Part shown: one piece after another, positions 1 through 7,841 of the stretch | How positions within the stretch are numbered: position 1 is the first letter of the stretch | Layout: every line of letters starts with the position of its first letter | Assembly: GCA_016783995.1 (NCBI GenBank) | Contig: JADHVN010000003.1 | Location: forward strand, 1-26,606 | Source: Actinomycetota bacterium | Lineage (GTDB): Bacteria > Actinomycetota > Humimicrobiia > Humimicrobiales > Humimicrobiaceae | Length of the DNA stretch: 26,606 nucleotides | Reading direction: 5' to 3' | Made by a program: the position numbers and the translations under genes | Notes under the pieces: model-generated | What the model was told of the DNA's origin: nothing | The model's input: only the letters and a program-made list of their open reading frames with translations | Databases searched by the model: none

Positions 1-1
1 A

Positions 2-865
2 ACAAGTCTGGCCTTAAGGGAGCTTGTAAAATCCAGGGAATTGCTTATAGGAGAGTCTACAAGGATAAAAAACAGGCTCCATGTGCTGATATTTAACCAA
101 TATATGGAAGTTTCAGGTATATTTTCTGATCTTTTTTCAAAATGTGCTCTTGCTTTCTTTGCCAGATACCCGGATCCTTCAAAGCTAGAAGGAGAAAGCC
201 TGCCCACCCTTACAGCATTTTTGAAGAGTAATTCCAGGGGAAGACATGGCAATAAAAAGGCAATAGATATATTATCCTTAGCCAGTACTGACATCACGCC
301 AGATATTTTAACTGATGCAAGGTCTTCAATAATTAAAAAACATATTAAAAGACTTACATCTATACAGGAAGAGTTAAAGGAAGTTTCTGATATGCTTTTC
401 CAGCTGGTTTTAAAATCTCCCTATAGTACTTTAACTTCAGTCCCCGGGATAGATATAGTAACAGCAGCTAAAATAATATCACAGGTTATTGATATTGGCC
501 GATTTTCTTCCTCATCTAAACTGGCTAAGTTTATTGGTGTAGCTCCTGTTGAAAAAAGTAGCGGTAGAAAGAGAAGGTATCAAAAATCAAAACATGGGAA
601 AAGATATCTTTACTCTGCTATTTTTTTTATTGCTCTAAACCATATCAGCAGAACCAGGGACGGGAGAGATAATAATCCAATATCCCGGTCTTATTACTTA
701 AAGAAAATATCGGAGGGTAAAACAAAAAAGGAAGCAGTAACCTGTCTGGCAAGAAGACTCACTGATGTAATTTATGCAATTATGAGAGATGGAAGCATAT
801 ATAGTATTTCAGAGGTGAAATCTTCTGGTGACATAAAGGTCCTGGAAACGGTAGCTTCCCTGTAA
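2..865 (+). CDS. IS110-family transposase, 5' part outside the window
   Basis: The reading frame is open from base 2, so the protein continues to the left of the window; the TTG at 41 is not a credible start because residues upstream of it (LALRELVKSRELL) already match the IS110 linker region. What is visible is the basic helical linker and the C-terminal Transposase_20 domain, with the helix-hairpin-helix-like stretch LTSVPGIDIVTAAKIISQV (about residues 145-163 counted from base 41) and the block FIGVAPVEKSSGRK that carries the conserved serine region. The N-terminal RuvC-like DEDD domain must lie off the edge. Family knowledge: these enzymes move an insertion sequence by DNA recombination guided by an element-encoded RNA. 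The visible part has no stop or frameshift and ends naturally at 865, so the copy may be intact. No link with the redox genes beyond position. Confidence 0.85.
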   Translation, partial: TSLALRELVKSRELLIGESTRIKNRLHVLIFNQYMEVSGIFSDLFSKCALAFFARYPDPSKLEGESLPTLTAFLKSNSRGRHGNKKAIDILSLASTDITPDILTDARSSIIKKHIKRLTSIQEELKEVSDMLFQLVLKSPYSTLTSVPGIDIVTAAKIISQVIDIGRFSSSSKLAKFIGVAPVEKSSGRKRRYQKSKHGKRYLYSAIFFIALNHISRTRDGRDNNPISRSYYLKKISEGKTKKEAVTCLARRLTDVIYAIMRDGSIYSISEVKSSGDIKVLETVASL

Positions 866-981
866 ATTTTTACTATTTATTTTGACGTTCTTTGACAATT
901 TAATAATTTTTTTAAAATAAACATTTACATAGAATAACTAATATAAAAATGTAAACAAAATTGTTTTAATTATAATATCTA

Positions 982-1022
982 CTCCTCTATATTTAAAGAC
1001 AAAAACTTTAAATATAGAGGAG
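982..1022 (+). repeat. Perfect 17-bp inverted repeat covering a ribosome binding site
   Basis: Left arm 982-998 (CTCCTCTATATTTAAAG) and right arm 1006-1022 are exact reverse complements with a 7-nt loop, ACAAAAA. The right arm contains GAGGAG, the Shine-Dalgarno sequence of the ATG at 1028. In RNA this stem would hide the ribosome binding site of the transposase remnant. The rest of 866-1027 is AT-rich non-coding sequence between the two transposase genes with no other gene visible. Confidence 0.8.
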
Positions 1023-1027
1023 GAAAG

Positions 1028-1303
1028 ATGTTAACTATGTGGCAAAAAAAGGCAGTAATAGCTGAATTTAAAAAAAGATACAGCAGGCTATCTAAGAAAG
1101 AAAAAGTGCTGGTTCTGGACCAATTTACTACCCTTACTGGATATAACCGCTCATATGCATCGGGGATCCTAAATTTAAGAGAAGGAAAGGTGGTAGGATA
1201 TGCAAAAGTATATGGAATGAGGATAAGGTATGTTATAGGTAAAAATAAAATGATAAAAAGAAAAAGAGTGGAATATATGGCTTTGGATATATTTTCTGTT
1301 TAA
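1028..1303 (+). pseudogene. N-terminal remnant of a DDE/integrase-type transposase
   Basis: The 91-residue product resembles only the N-terminal helix-turn-helix part of integrase-like transposases (ISNCY-type by eye): the segment SKKEKVLVLDQFTTLTGYNRSY matches the usual 'KKEKxxILDEFxxxTGYxRKYA' pattern at residues 22-43. Full proteins of this kind are several times longer and carry a DDE catalytic domain, absent here; the frame stops at 1303 shortly after the KRKRVEY stretch, and no continuation is visible in 1304-1552. Start chosen at the ATG 1028 behind GGAGG (1019-1023). I read it as a truncated, inactive relic left by a deletion or insertion. The family assignment is from pattern memory and is moderate; the truncated state is more certain. 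Confidence 0.6.
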
Positions 1304-1390
1304 TACTAACTCCTTGCCCTCTCCCAGTTTTTAGAATTCCTCTATAAACTTATCCTTAAGAAGTTTTCCTAAACAAAAATTTTTTTCTCC

Positions 1391-1418
1391 TTGACAGGAA
1401 ATAAGGACATATTATAGT
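1391..1418 (+). promoter_or_regulatory. Candidate housekeeping promoter of the hdr operon
   Basis: TTGACA at 1391-1396 and TATAGT at 1413-1418 are separated by 16 bp, close to the sigma-70/sigma-A consensus. It lies 135 bp upstream of hdrC and is the only strong promoter-like pair I see in the 249-bp gap 1304-1552. Transcription would start near 1425, upstream of the Rex-like site. Confidence 0.55.
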
Positions 1419-1439
1419 ATGTTACAAAGTATGTTACAA
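1416..1439 (+). repeat. Tandem 12-bp direct repeat at the promoter
   Basis: AGTATGTTACAA occurs twice in exact tandem at 1416-1427 and 1428-1439. It overlaps the last bases of the candidate -10 box and the expected start point. A binding site for an unknown regulator is possible; a simple duplication is the alternative. Confidence 0.6.
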
Positions 1440-1443
1440 TTGA

Positions 1444-1461
1444 TTGTGAAAAATTTCATAA
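1444..1461 (+). promoter_or_regulatory. Rex-type redox operator
   Basis: TTGTGAA-AAAT-TTCATAA at 1444-1461 matches the Rex consensus TTGTGAA-N4-TTCACAA with a single difference (T for C) in the right half. Rex is a repressor that leaves DNA when NADH is high relative to NAD+. The site sits just downstream of the candidate promoter and about 90 bp upstream of hdrC, a suitable place to block transcription of genes that re-oxidise NADH. The sequence match is direct; binding is inference, and no rex gene is in the window. Confidence 0.6.
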
Positions 1462-1505
1462 ATAGTTGCTACATTAAGTAAAGTAGGCAATTCATAAATC
1501 GTGTG

Positions 1506-1538
1506 TCGTGATAATTTTCGCAGTGAAAGGTATCACGA
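1506..1538 (+). promoter_or_regulatory. Leader hairpin next to the hdrC ribosome binding site
   Basis: TCGTGATA (1506-1513) and TATCACGA (1531-1538) are exact inverted repeats with a 17-nt loop. The right arm runs into the Shine-Dalgarno sequence GAGGAGG (1537-1543) of hdrC, so folding could affect translation or mRNA stability. Confidence 0.4.
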
Positions 1539-1552
1539 GGAGGATTAAATAA

Positions 1553-2140
1553 ATGGAAGATGGGAAAAAAGCCATAGTTGTCAATGAGTTAAAACCTAGT
1601 TTCCGTGAGGAGATTACTTCCCAACCAGGTGGAGAGAATATAAAAAGATGCTTTGCCTGCGGAACCTGTGTCGCGGGCTGCCCCATTACTGAAGTTGATG
1701 AGGAATTTAATTGTAGGAGGATTGTGCACCAGATACTACTGGGCATGCGCGAGGAGGTTCTTTCTTCTCCTGCAATATGGCTTTGTTTAGAATGTTATCG
1801 TTGTTATGCACGATGTCCTCAGAAAGTGAATTTTACTGATATTATGAGAATCTTAAGGTATTTGGCCATCAAAGGTAATTATATGCCACCTCAGACATTG
1901 GAACAGGTAGAGGATTTAGATCGTTTTATTCAAGAAATTCGCTGCAGTTTTATAAAACATACCTTCAAACCGGATGAAAAGATAGCTAAGGAAATAAAAT
2001 CAAAGATTGACCAAAAGCTAAACATAATAAAATCTTATCATTTAGAAAGAAATAAACCCCAATCCTCTCTTATAGTTCATAGTTCGTCGATAAAAACAAC
2101 GAGCAATGAACTACGACAAACAGAAGATTCTGGTCTATGA
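1553..2140 (+). CDS. hdrC: Heterodisulfide reductase subunit C-like iron-sulfur protein
   Basis: This soluble HdrC carries electrons between HdrA and a partner through two [4Fe-4S] clusters. Both motifs are visible: C33-x2-C36-x2-C39-x3-C43-P and C78-x2-C81-x2-C84-x3-C88-P. Length (195 aa) fits HdrC. The ATG at 1553 follows GAGGAGG at nine bases. It is the first gene of the operon, behind the promoter and Rex-like site, and hdrA follows 66 bp later. HdrC normally pairs with HdrB, whose CCG cysteine motifs hold the catalytic non-cubane clusters, but no HdrB is encoded here, so its partner must be elsewhere or different. The last 20-odd residues are encoded by an inverted-repeat sequence and look foreign to the family. 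Confidence 0.88.
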   Translation: MEDGKKAIVVNELKPSFREEITSQPGGENIKRCFACGTCVAGCPITEVDEEFNCRRIVHQILLGMREEVLSSPAIWLCLECYRCYARCPQKVNFTDIMRILRYLAIKGNYMPPQTLEQVEDLDRFIQEIRCSFIKHTFKPDEKIAKEIKSKIDQKLNIIKSYHLERNKPQSSLIVHSSSIKTTSNELRQTEDSGL

Positions 2141-2155
2141 ACAACGAACAATGAA
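2073..2155 (+). repeat. Repeat element forming the 3' end of hdrC
   Basis: TAGTTCATAGTTCGTCG (2073-2089) and the segment 2097-2113 are inverted repeats matching at 14 of 17 positions. ATGAAC followed by ACGA-like sequence recurs near 2106, 2138 and 2151. The pattern resembles small interspersed repeats seen between genes in many uncultured bacterial genomes. It overlaps the end of hdrC and the hdrC-hdrA gap. Confidence 0.5.
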
Positions 2156-2206
2156 CACAAAAAGGGGAGAGGAATTAATGAGGATAGGAGATTAAAGGAT
2201 ATATTT

Positions 2207-5200
2207 ATGCATAAAAGAGTCCTTGTTGTAGGTGGTGGCATAGCTGGCATCCAAGCTTCTTTGGATTTAGCCGAAATGAATATTGAAGTATATCTAATAG
2301 AAAAAGATCCGAGTATAGGCGGCAGGATGGACCAGCTGGACAAGACTTTCCCTACAAACGATTGTGCTATGTGTATTCTCTCTCCGAAATTAGTGGAAGC
2401 AGGATCCCATCCCTATATTAAGATTATTACCAATGCTGAGCTGGAGAATATAACTGGCGAGGCTCCTAATTTTGAGGCAACCATCATCAAGAAACCCCGT
2501 TACATAAACGAAGAAAAATGTACAGGTTGCGGTATCTGTGTGAGTAAATGCCCGGTGAAAATACCTGATGAATATAATAAAGGTCTAAGTAAGACCAAGT
2601 GCATCCATATCCCTTTTCCCCAGGCTGTCCCTGCAATACCAATAATAGATAAAGAATATTGTGTTTATCTCAAAAGAGGCAAATGCAAAAGATGCGAAGA
2701 ATCCTGCGAGATGAAGGCAATTGATTTCAATCAGAAAGAAGAAATTATTAAAGTCAATGTGGGGAGCATAATTCTGGCTCTGGGTTCGGAAGAGTTCGAT
2801 GCTACCCTTAAGGATGAATATGGTTACAAAACTTTTCCAAATATAATGACTTCAATTGAGTTTGAAAGAATTTTAAGTGCTTCCGGCCCTACCCAGGGGC
2901 ATATATTAAGACCCTCTGATGGAAAGGAACCTAAAAGTATCGCCTTCATTCAGTGTGTTGGTTCCAGGGATATGCAGCTGGGCAATGAATATTGTTCTGC
3001 CATTTGCTGTATGCAGGCAACCAAGGATGCGATACTTGTCCAGGAGCATCTTCCCGGGGCCAAGACTTCCATATTTTATATGGATATTAGGGCTTATGGT
3101 AAAGATTTTGACAAGTTCGTGGACAGAGCAAAGAATGATTATAAAGCGCGTTTTATCCATAGTCGTATTTCTTCAATAGAAGATAATCCAAATACTGAGG
3201 ATTTGATAGTTGTTTATGCTACTGATGACGGCAGGATAAAAAGAGAAGAATTTGGATTGGTAGTTCTCTCGGTCGGCCTGTTATCTACAGGCAGGATCAA
3301 AGAAACAGCCGGAAAATTGAATATTGAGTTAAATGAATGTGGTTTTTCAAAAGCATCCTCATTTGCGCCAGTTTCCGCTTCACGGGCAGGTATATTTATA
3401 GCAGGGACCTTTTCCGGACCGAAAGATATACCGGAAACAGTGATGGAGGCTTCAGGAAGCGCATCCAGTGCATCCTCTTTACTGGCGGAGCTTCCAGTTA
3501 AAGAGATAAAGGAAGAACTACCCGAGGAAATAAATATTGAAGGACAGCCACCGCGAGTAGGCGTTTTTGTTTGTAGGTGTGGTATTAATATCGCTGCTAC
3601 TGTTGATGTACCCCGGGTTGTTGAATATGCTTCAACTTTAGCCGGAGTTGTTCATTCTCAAGAGTTTATGTTTGCCTGCTCGCAGGATTCACAGAAGTCA
3701 ATCAATGAGATGATAAAAGAGAAAAATCTGAATAGGGTTGTGGTTGCTGCTTGTACCCCGAGGACCCATGAACCCCTGTTTCAAAAAACTCTTCAGTCTT
3801 CAGGATTAAATCCTTATCTTTTTGAGTTTGCTAATATTCGTGAACAGTGTTCCTGGGTACATCAGAAAGAAAAGGATTTAGCAACGCAAAAGGCTTGTGA
3901 CCTGCTGCGTATGGCAATTTCCAAGGTAAGGCTGTTTAGCCCTCTTTCCAAAGCAACTCTTACTATAAATAAAAAAGCTCTGGTTATCGGTGGTGGGGTA
4001 GCTGGTATGGTTGCCAGTCTTGACCTGGCTGCCCAGGGATTTGGAGTTCATTTGGTGGAAAAAGAATCTGAACTGGGAGGAAATTTTCTCCATCTTCATT
4101 ATACTTTGGATGGCGAGGAAACCAAAGATTTCCTTGTCTCGCTTATTGATAAAGTAAAGTCTAATAAGATGATTAATCTCTATATAAAGAGTGAGATTAA
4201 AGAAATAAACGGCTATATGGGTAACTTTAAGACCCGGTTAGATGTTAATGGAAAGAAGCCATCGGAATCCATAATTGAACATGGGGTAATTATTGTAGCT
4301 ACGGGGGCTGAGGAGTATAAACCCACTGAGTACCTTTATAGTAAGGATGATAGAGTTGTCACTCAAAGACAGCTGGAAGAATGGTTAGCAGCTAGTAATG
4401 AGCAGCCAGAAGCTGGCGCTGTCAATAAAGATAAAAGCACCGGTTCCCCGGTACTAAAAAATGACCCCCGGGTGCTGAAAAACGTGGTTATGATTCAATG
4501 CGTGGGTTCACGAGAAGAAGAGAGGCCATATTGTAGCCGGGTATGTTGTTCCCAGGCCATAAAAAATGCCTTAAAGCTCAGGGAATTTAATCCTAAATTA
4601 AATATTTATGTTATTTACCGGGATATAAGAAGCTATGGAATAAAAGAGCTCTATTACAAAAAAGCCAGGGAAGAGGGAGTAATTTTTATTCGTTATGAAG
4701 AAGAGTCCAAACCAGAGGTAAGAAATGATAATGGCAGGCTCAAGATAAAGGTAAAAGACTTAATTCTAAATCGTGACCTTTTAATCGATACGGATCTTTT
4801 AGTACTCAGCTCTGGTATTATTGCTAATAAGGGAAACAAGAATTTATCACAGATGCTTAAAGTACCATTAAATGACGATGACTTCTTCCTGGAAGCACAT
4901 GTTAAATTGCGCCCGGTAGATTTTGCTACTGACGGTATTTTTGTATGCGGATTAGCTCATTATCCTAAAGACATCTCAGAAGCGATTACTCAAGCTAAAG
5001 CTTCAGCTGCCCGGGCAGCGACTATCCTGACAAAAGATTATTTCCAGGCCGAGGGCAAGGTCTCTGAAATACGAAAAGAGAGATGCTCGGGCTGCGGACT
5101 CTGTGTTGAGCTCTGTCCTTATAAAGCGATAGAGCTTGACGAAAAAGAAAAGGTTGCCGTAATAAACGAAGCGTTATGTAAAGGTTGTGGTGCTTGTGTC

Positions 5201-5278
5201 TCTTCCTGCCGGGCAAATGCTATAGATTTAAAGGGTTTTAAAGATGAACAAATTCTGGCGGTACTGGAGGTTGTCTGA
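2207..5278 (+). CDS. hdrA: Heterodisulfide reductase subunit A, long two-flavin-domain form (copy 1)
   Basis: HdrA is the FAD subunit that splits electron pairs between a high-potential acceptor and ferredoxin. Domains in order: a thioredoxin-reductase-like FAD fold with GGGIAG at residues 9-14, then DQLDKTFPTNDCAMC; a ferredoxin motif C105-x2-C108-x2-C111-x3-C115; a second cysteine group CKRCEESC; IQCVGSR...YCSAICC; the HdrA-specific CRCG (from C456) and CTPRTHEP region; a second dinucleotide fold with GGGVAG near residue 595; and two C-terminal [4Fe-4S] motifs beginning at C960 and near C985. At 1023 aa it is longer than the methanogen form of about 650 aa, because of the second flavin-like domain. 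The ATG at 2207 follows an AAAGGA. Its last codons (GGAGGT, 5266-5271) serve as ribosome binding site for mvhD, two bases downstream. It is the intact reference for the split copy later in the window. Confidence 0.92.
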   Translation: MHKRVLVVGGGIAGIQASLDLAEMNIEVYLIEKDPSIGGRMDQLDKTFPTNDCAMCILSPKLVEAGSHPYIKIITNAELENITGEAPNFEATIIKKPRYINEEKCTGCGICVSKCPVKIPDEYNKGLSKTKCIHIPFPQAVPAIPIIDKEYCVYLKRGKCKRCEESCEMKAIDFNQKEEIIKVNVGSIILALGSEEFDATLKDEYGYKTFPNIMTSIEFERILSASGPTQGHILRPSDGKEPKSIAFIQCVGSRDMQLGNEYCSAICCMQATKDAILVQEHLPGAKTSIFYMDIRAYGKDFDKFVDRAKNDYKARFIHSRISSIEDNPNTEDLIVVYATDDGRIKREEFGLVVLSVGLLSTGRIKETAGKLNIELNECGFSKASSFAPVSASRAGIFIAGTFSGPKDIPETVMEASGSASSASSLLAELPVKEIKEELPEEINIEGQPPRVGVFVCRCGINIAATVDVPRVVEYASTLAGVVHSQEFMFACSQDSQKSINEMIKEKNLNRVVVAACTPRTHEPLFQKTLQSSGLNPYLFEFANIREQCSWVHQKEKDLATQKACDLLRMAISKVRLFSPLSKATLTINKKALVIGGGVAGMVASLDLAAQGFGVHLVEKESELGGNFLHLHYTLDGEETKDFLVSLIDKVKSNKMINLYIKSEIKEINGYMGNFKTRLDVNGKKPSESIIEHGVIIVATGAEEYKPTEYLYSKDDRVVTQRQLEEWLAASNEQPEAGAVNKDKSTGSPVLKNDPRVLKNVVMIQCVGSREEERPYCSRVCCSQAIKNALKLREFNPKLNIYVIYRDIRSYGIKELYYKKAREEGVIFIRYEEESKPEVRNDNGRLKIKVKDLILNRDLLIDTDLLVLSSGIIANKGNKNLSQMLKVPLNDDDFFLEAHVKLRPVDFATDGIFVCGLAHYPKDISEAITQAKASAARAATILTKDYFQAEGKVSEIRKERCSGCGLCVELCPYKAIELDEKEKVAVINEALCKGCGACVSSCRANAIDLKGFKDEQILAVLEVV

Positions 5279-5280
5279 AA

Positions 5281-5709
5281 ATGAAAAATGCCAATAACTG
5301 GGAACCTAAAATAGTTACTTTTCTCTGTAACTGGTGTTCATATGCAGGCGCTGATCTGGCCGGAGTCTCGCGAATTCAATATCCACCCAATATACGGGTT
5401 ATTCGCGTGCCCTGTTCGGGAAGGGTGGACCCTTTCTATATTATCAAGGTATTACAAAACGGTATTGACGGGGTTTTAGTTTCTGGCTGTCATCCTGGAG
5501 ACTGCCATTATATCAGTGGGAATTTGATTGCTCGAAGAAAGTTTGCACTACTGAAAAGTTTCCTGGAATATATTGGGATTGAACCAGGCCGAGTACAGTT
5601 TTCATGGGTCTCAGCAGCGGAAGGCGGCCGCTTTGCTGATATTATTGAGAAAGTTACCAGCGAGGTAAAAAAATTGGGTCCGATTAGAAAAATGGTAAAA
5701 AGAAACTGA
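5281..5709 (+). CDS. mvhD: MvhD-like [2Fe-2S] subunit (copy 1)
   Basis: MvhD hands electrons from a hydrogenase or dehydrogenase to the flavin of HdrA. The 142-aa product has the family's full length and its cysteines: C16 and C19 in LCNWCSYAGAD, C45 in VPCSGRVDP, and C70/C75 in GCHPGDCHY. The gene starts two bases after the hdrA stop, so translation is likely coupled. In this neighbourhood, followed by Flx-like subunits rather than hydrogenase genes, it corresponds to FlxD of the FlxABCD-HdrABC complex. It is the most divergent of three MvhD copies in the window: it has LCNWC and CHPGDC, while the other two share FCCNWC and CHIGDC. Confidence 0.9.
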   Translation: MKNANNWEPKIVTFLCNWCSYAGADLAGVSRIQYPPNIRVIRVPCSGRVDPFYIIKVLQNGIDGVLVSGCHPGDCHYISGNLIARRKFALLKSFLEYIGIEPGRVQFSWVSAAEGGRFADIIEKVTSEVKKLGPIRKMVKRN

Positions 5710-5730
5710 CTATAATAAAGAAACATTAAA

Positions 5731-6723
5731 ATGATTAAAAAAATAAAAGAAACAGTAAAAAAATTATTCAAAGAAAAAAAAATTGATATTTTTATCGGCT
5801 ATTGTGAGGGAACTTTACCTTTGAAGTCAACGCCCTGTTTTATTACCAGACCGGAAGATATAGAAAAATTAGTCTGGAATTCTTATTGTTTTAATAATTT
5901 AGCTGTATACCTTCCCAGGTTTTTTATCCCCCAGCCAAGAGAAAAAGATGCAAAATTGCCTAGAATAGGTATCCTGGCCAAAGGATGTGATGGCCGTTCC
6001 ATAGTGGGTCTAATAAAGGAACATCAAATACCCAGAGAAAACCTTTATATAATTGGAATTAACTGCGAGGGAATGATAGATATAAAAAAGATATGGGATA
6101 CGGGGTGTAAGATGCAGGAAGCTGATATTGTTGCAGCTGAGGAAAAAAATGGCAAGGTGCTGGTTGAAGATGAGGATAAAAAAAAGGTAGAAATTAAAAA
6201 AGAAGAGTTATTGGCTGATGTATGTAAAAGCTGTCAATATACTGCTCCGGTGGTTTATGATATTTTAATTGGAAAAGAAAAAGGAAAAACCAAAAAGGAA
6301 GAGCGAGTGGCTATTATTAAAGAGTTTGAAAAGAAGCCAATTGAGGAAAGATGGAAATATTTCCAGGAACAAGTGTCAAAATGTATCAGATGCAATGCCT
6401 GCAGACAGGCATGCCCTAATTGTTATTGTAAAGAATGCTTTGCTGAACAGACTAAGCCAAGATGGATAGGGGCATCTAATGATATTTCAGATGTTATGTT
6501 TTACCAGATTGGCCGGATATTCCATCAGGCAGGACGTTGTGTTGATTGCGGAGCTTGTGTACGGGCTTGCCCGATGGGCATTGACCTGAGAGTTTTTACT
6601 TATAAATTGGTGAAAGATGTGAAAGAATTTTTTGAATATGAGGCAGGGATTTCCCTGGAAGAGGCTCCGCCACTGGCAACTTTTAAATCAGATGACAAAC
6701 AGGAATTTATTACTGAACCGTAG
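5731..6723 (+). CDS. FlxC/FrhB-like iron-sulfur subunit with two ferredoxin clusters
   Basis: This cytoplasmic electron-transfer subunit belongs to the broad F420-hydrogenase/formate-dehydrogenase beta group. The N-terminal half has the family blocks KGCDGRSIVGLI, IIGINCEGMID and DVCKSCQYTAPVVYD; the C-terminal half has two ferredoxin motifs, C218-x2-C221-x2-C224-x3-C228-P and C270-x2-C273-x2-C276-x3-C280-P, with extra cysteines (NCYCKECF) just after the first. Start at ATG 5731, 21 bp after mvhD, without a strong Shine-Dalgarno sequence. Between mvhD and the AsrA-like gene it occupies the FlxC position in a flxD-C-B-A order. Which of the two middle subunits deserves the name FlxB or FlxC is uncertain, so no symbol is given. 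True F420 use is unlikely to be decidable from sequence. Confidence 0.75.
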   Translation: MIKKIKETVKKLFKEKKIDIFIGYCEGTLPLKSTPCFITRPEDIEKLVWNSYCFNNLAVYLPRFFIPQPREKDAKLPRIGILAKGCDGRSIVGLIKEHQIPRENLYIIGINCEGMIDIKKIWDTGCKMQEADIVAAEEKNGKVLVEDEDKKKVEIKKEELLADVCKSCQYTAPVVYDILIGKEKGKTKKEERVAIIKEFEKKPIEERWKYFQEQVSKCIRCNACRQACPNCYCKECFAEQTKPRWIGASNDISDVMFYQIGRIFHQAGRCVDCGACVRACPMGIDLRVFTYKLVKDVKEFFEYEAGISLEEAPPLATFKSDDKQEFITEP

Positions 6724-6735
6724 ATTGAGTTATAA

Positions 6736-7815
6736 ATGGAAAATGTAAAATTAAAGATTATTAAGAAGAAAAAAGTTTTAAGCTTACTGGATAGTTTAAG
6801 CAAAGAATACAATATCTTTATCCCGGTAGAGAAGAACAGTGATATTCGATTCTCTGAGTTCAAATCCGGACAGAATATTTCATGGGATTATCGAAATACA
6901 AAAATCTCACCCAAAGAAATACTATTTCCTCAAACAGAAATACTATTTTCTTTTGGAACAGAAACTGAGGTAAAACCTGAAGGCCCTACTCCTGGGGGAA
7001 AGGAATATTTGATTTTTGGTATCAGGCCTTGTGATGCTAAAGCTATTTCTCTACTGGATAAGGTCTTTGAGGGAGATGATTTTCAGGATCCTTACTATCT
7101 GAAGAAAAGAAAACAGGCAATTATTATCTCGCTAGCCTGCAACAAACCACAGATTGACTGTTTTTGTACTTCATTGAAAGGGAAACCAGACAATGAAGAA
7201 GGAGCGGATATTATTTTATTTGATCTGGGGGAGGATATCCTTGCCAAGCTGTTAACCAAGAAAGGCGAGAAATTTATTGAAAATTTAAGTAATTGGTTTA
7301 AAGAAGCTAAGAAATCCGATGTGGCTAAGAAGGATAAGCTCGTGGATTTAAGTTTAAAGAAAATTCGGTCTCAGGTTGACATTCAAAATATAAAAGAAAA
7401 ATTAGATAAGTCTTTTGATGCATCTTTCTGGAATGAAATTCATCAGAAATGTTTAGGTTGTGGCATTTGTACTTATCTTTGCCCTACCTGTCACTGTTTT
7501 GATATTACTGATGAAATAAATCCTGGAGCAGGGGATTCAGCTACGCCTGAAGGCAAAAGAGTGCGCTGCTGGGATTCTTGCATGTATCCATTGTTCACTT
7601 TACATGCATCCGGACATAACCCACGGCCGACTTATAAAGAAAGAATGCGGCAGAGAATTATGCACAAATTTAATTATTGTCCAGAAAATTTTAAGGAAAC
7701 ATTCTGTGTAGGTTGTGGCCGTTGTATTAGAAATTGTCCGGTAAATCTTGATTTGAGAGAAGTATTGGTATCGTTAATGTCGTTAGGGTCGTTGTGTGAA
7801 GATAAGAAGATTTAA
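6736..7815 (+). CDS. FlxB/AsrA-like ferredoxin-type subunit (sulfhydrogenase beta family)
   Basis: The 359-aa protein matches the 4Fe-4S subunit family of anaerobic sulfite reductase AsrA and sulfhydrogenase HydB. It has the central block FGIRPCDAKAISLLDKVF, followed by DPYYLKKR, and two C-terminal [4Fe-4S] motifs, CLGCGICTYLCP starting at C239 and CVGCGRCIRNCP starting at C324. Family role: it passes electrons between the flavin NAD(P)H subunit (next gene) and the rest of the complex. The gene starts 12 bp after its neighbour. The last 15 or so residues are encoded by short TCGTT repeats (7771-7797) and are probably not a conserved part of the protein. Confidence 0.8.
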   Translation: MENVKLKIIKKKKVLSLLDSLSKEYNIFIPVEKNSDIRFSEFKSGQNISWDYRNTKISPKEILFPQTEILFSFGTETEVKPEGPTPGGKEYLIFGIRPCDAKAISLLDKVFEGDDFQDPYYLKKRKQAIIISLACNKPQIDCFCTSLKGKPDNEEGADIILFDLGEDILAKLLTKKGEKFIENLSNWFKEAKKSDVAKKDKLVDLSLKKIRSQVDIQNIKEKLDKSFDASFWNEIHQKCLGCGICTYLCPTCHCFDITDEINPGAGDSATPEGKRVRCWDSCMYPLFTLHASGHNPRPTYKERMRQRIMHKFNYCPENFKETFCVGCGRCIRNCPVNLDLREVLVSLMSLGSLCEDKKI

Positions 7816-7841
7816 GGAGTTAGATTGTTGGAAGGAAGATC

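Noticed and set aside
1416..1461. CRISPR repeat or phage attachment site, suggested by the direct repeats.
   Set aside because: Only two 12-bp units in direct tandem without spacers and no integrase gene; a regulatory site is more plausible.
5731..6723. F420-dependent enzyme, suggested by FrhB-like blocks.
   Set aside because: The blocks are shared by FdhB and Flx-type subunits, and no other F420-related gene is visible, so F420 use is not claimed.
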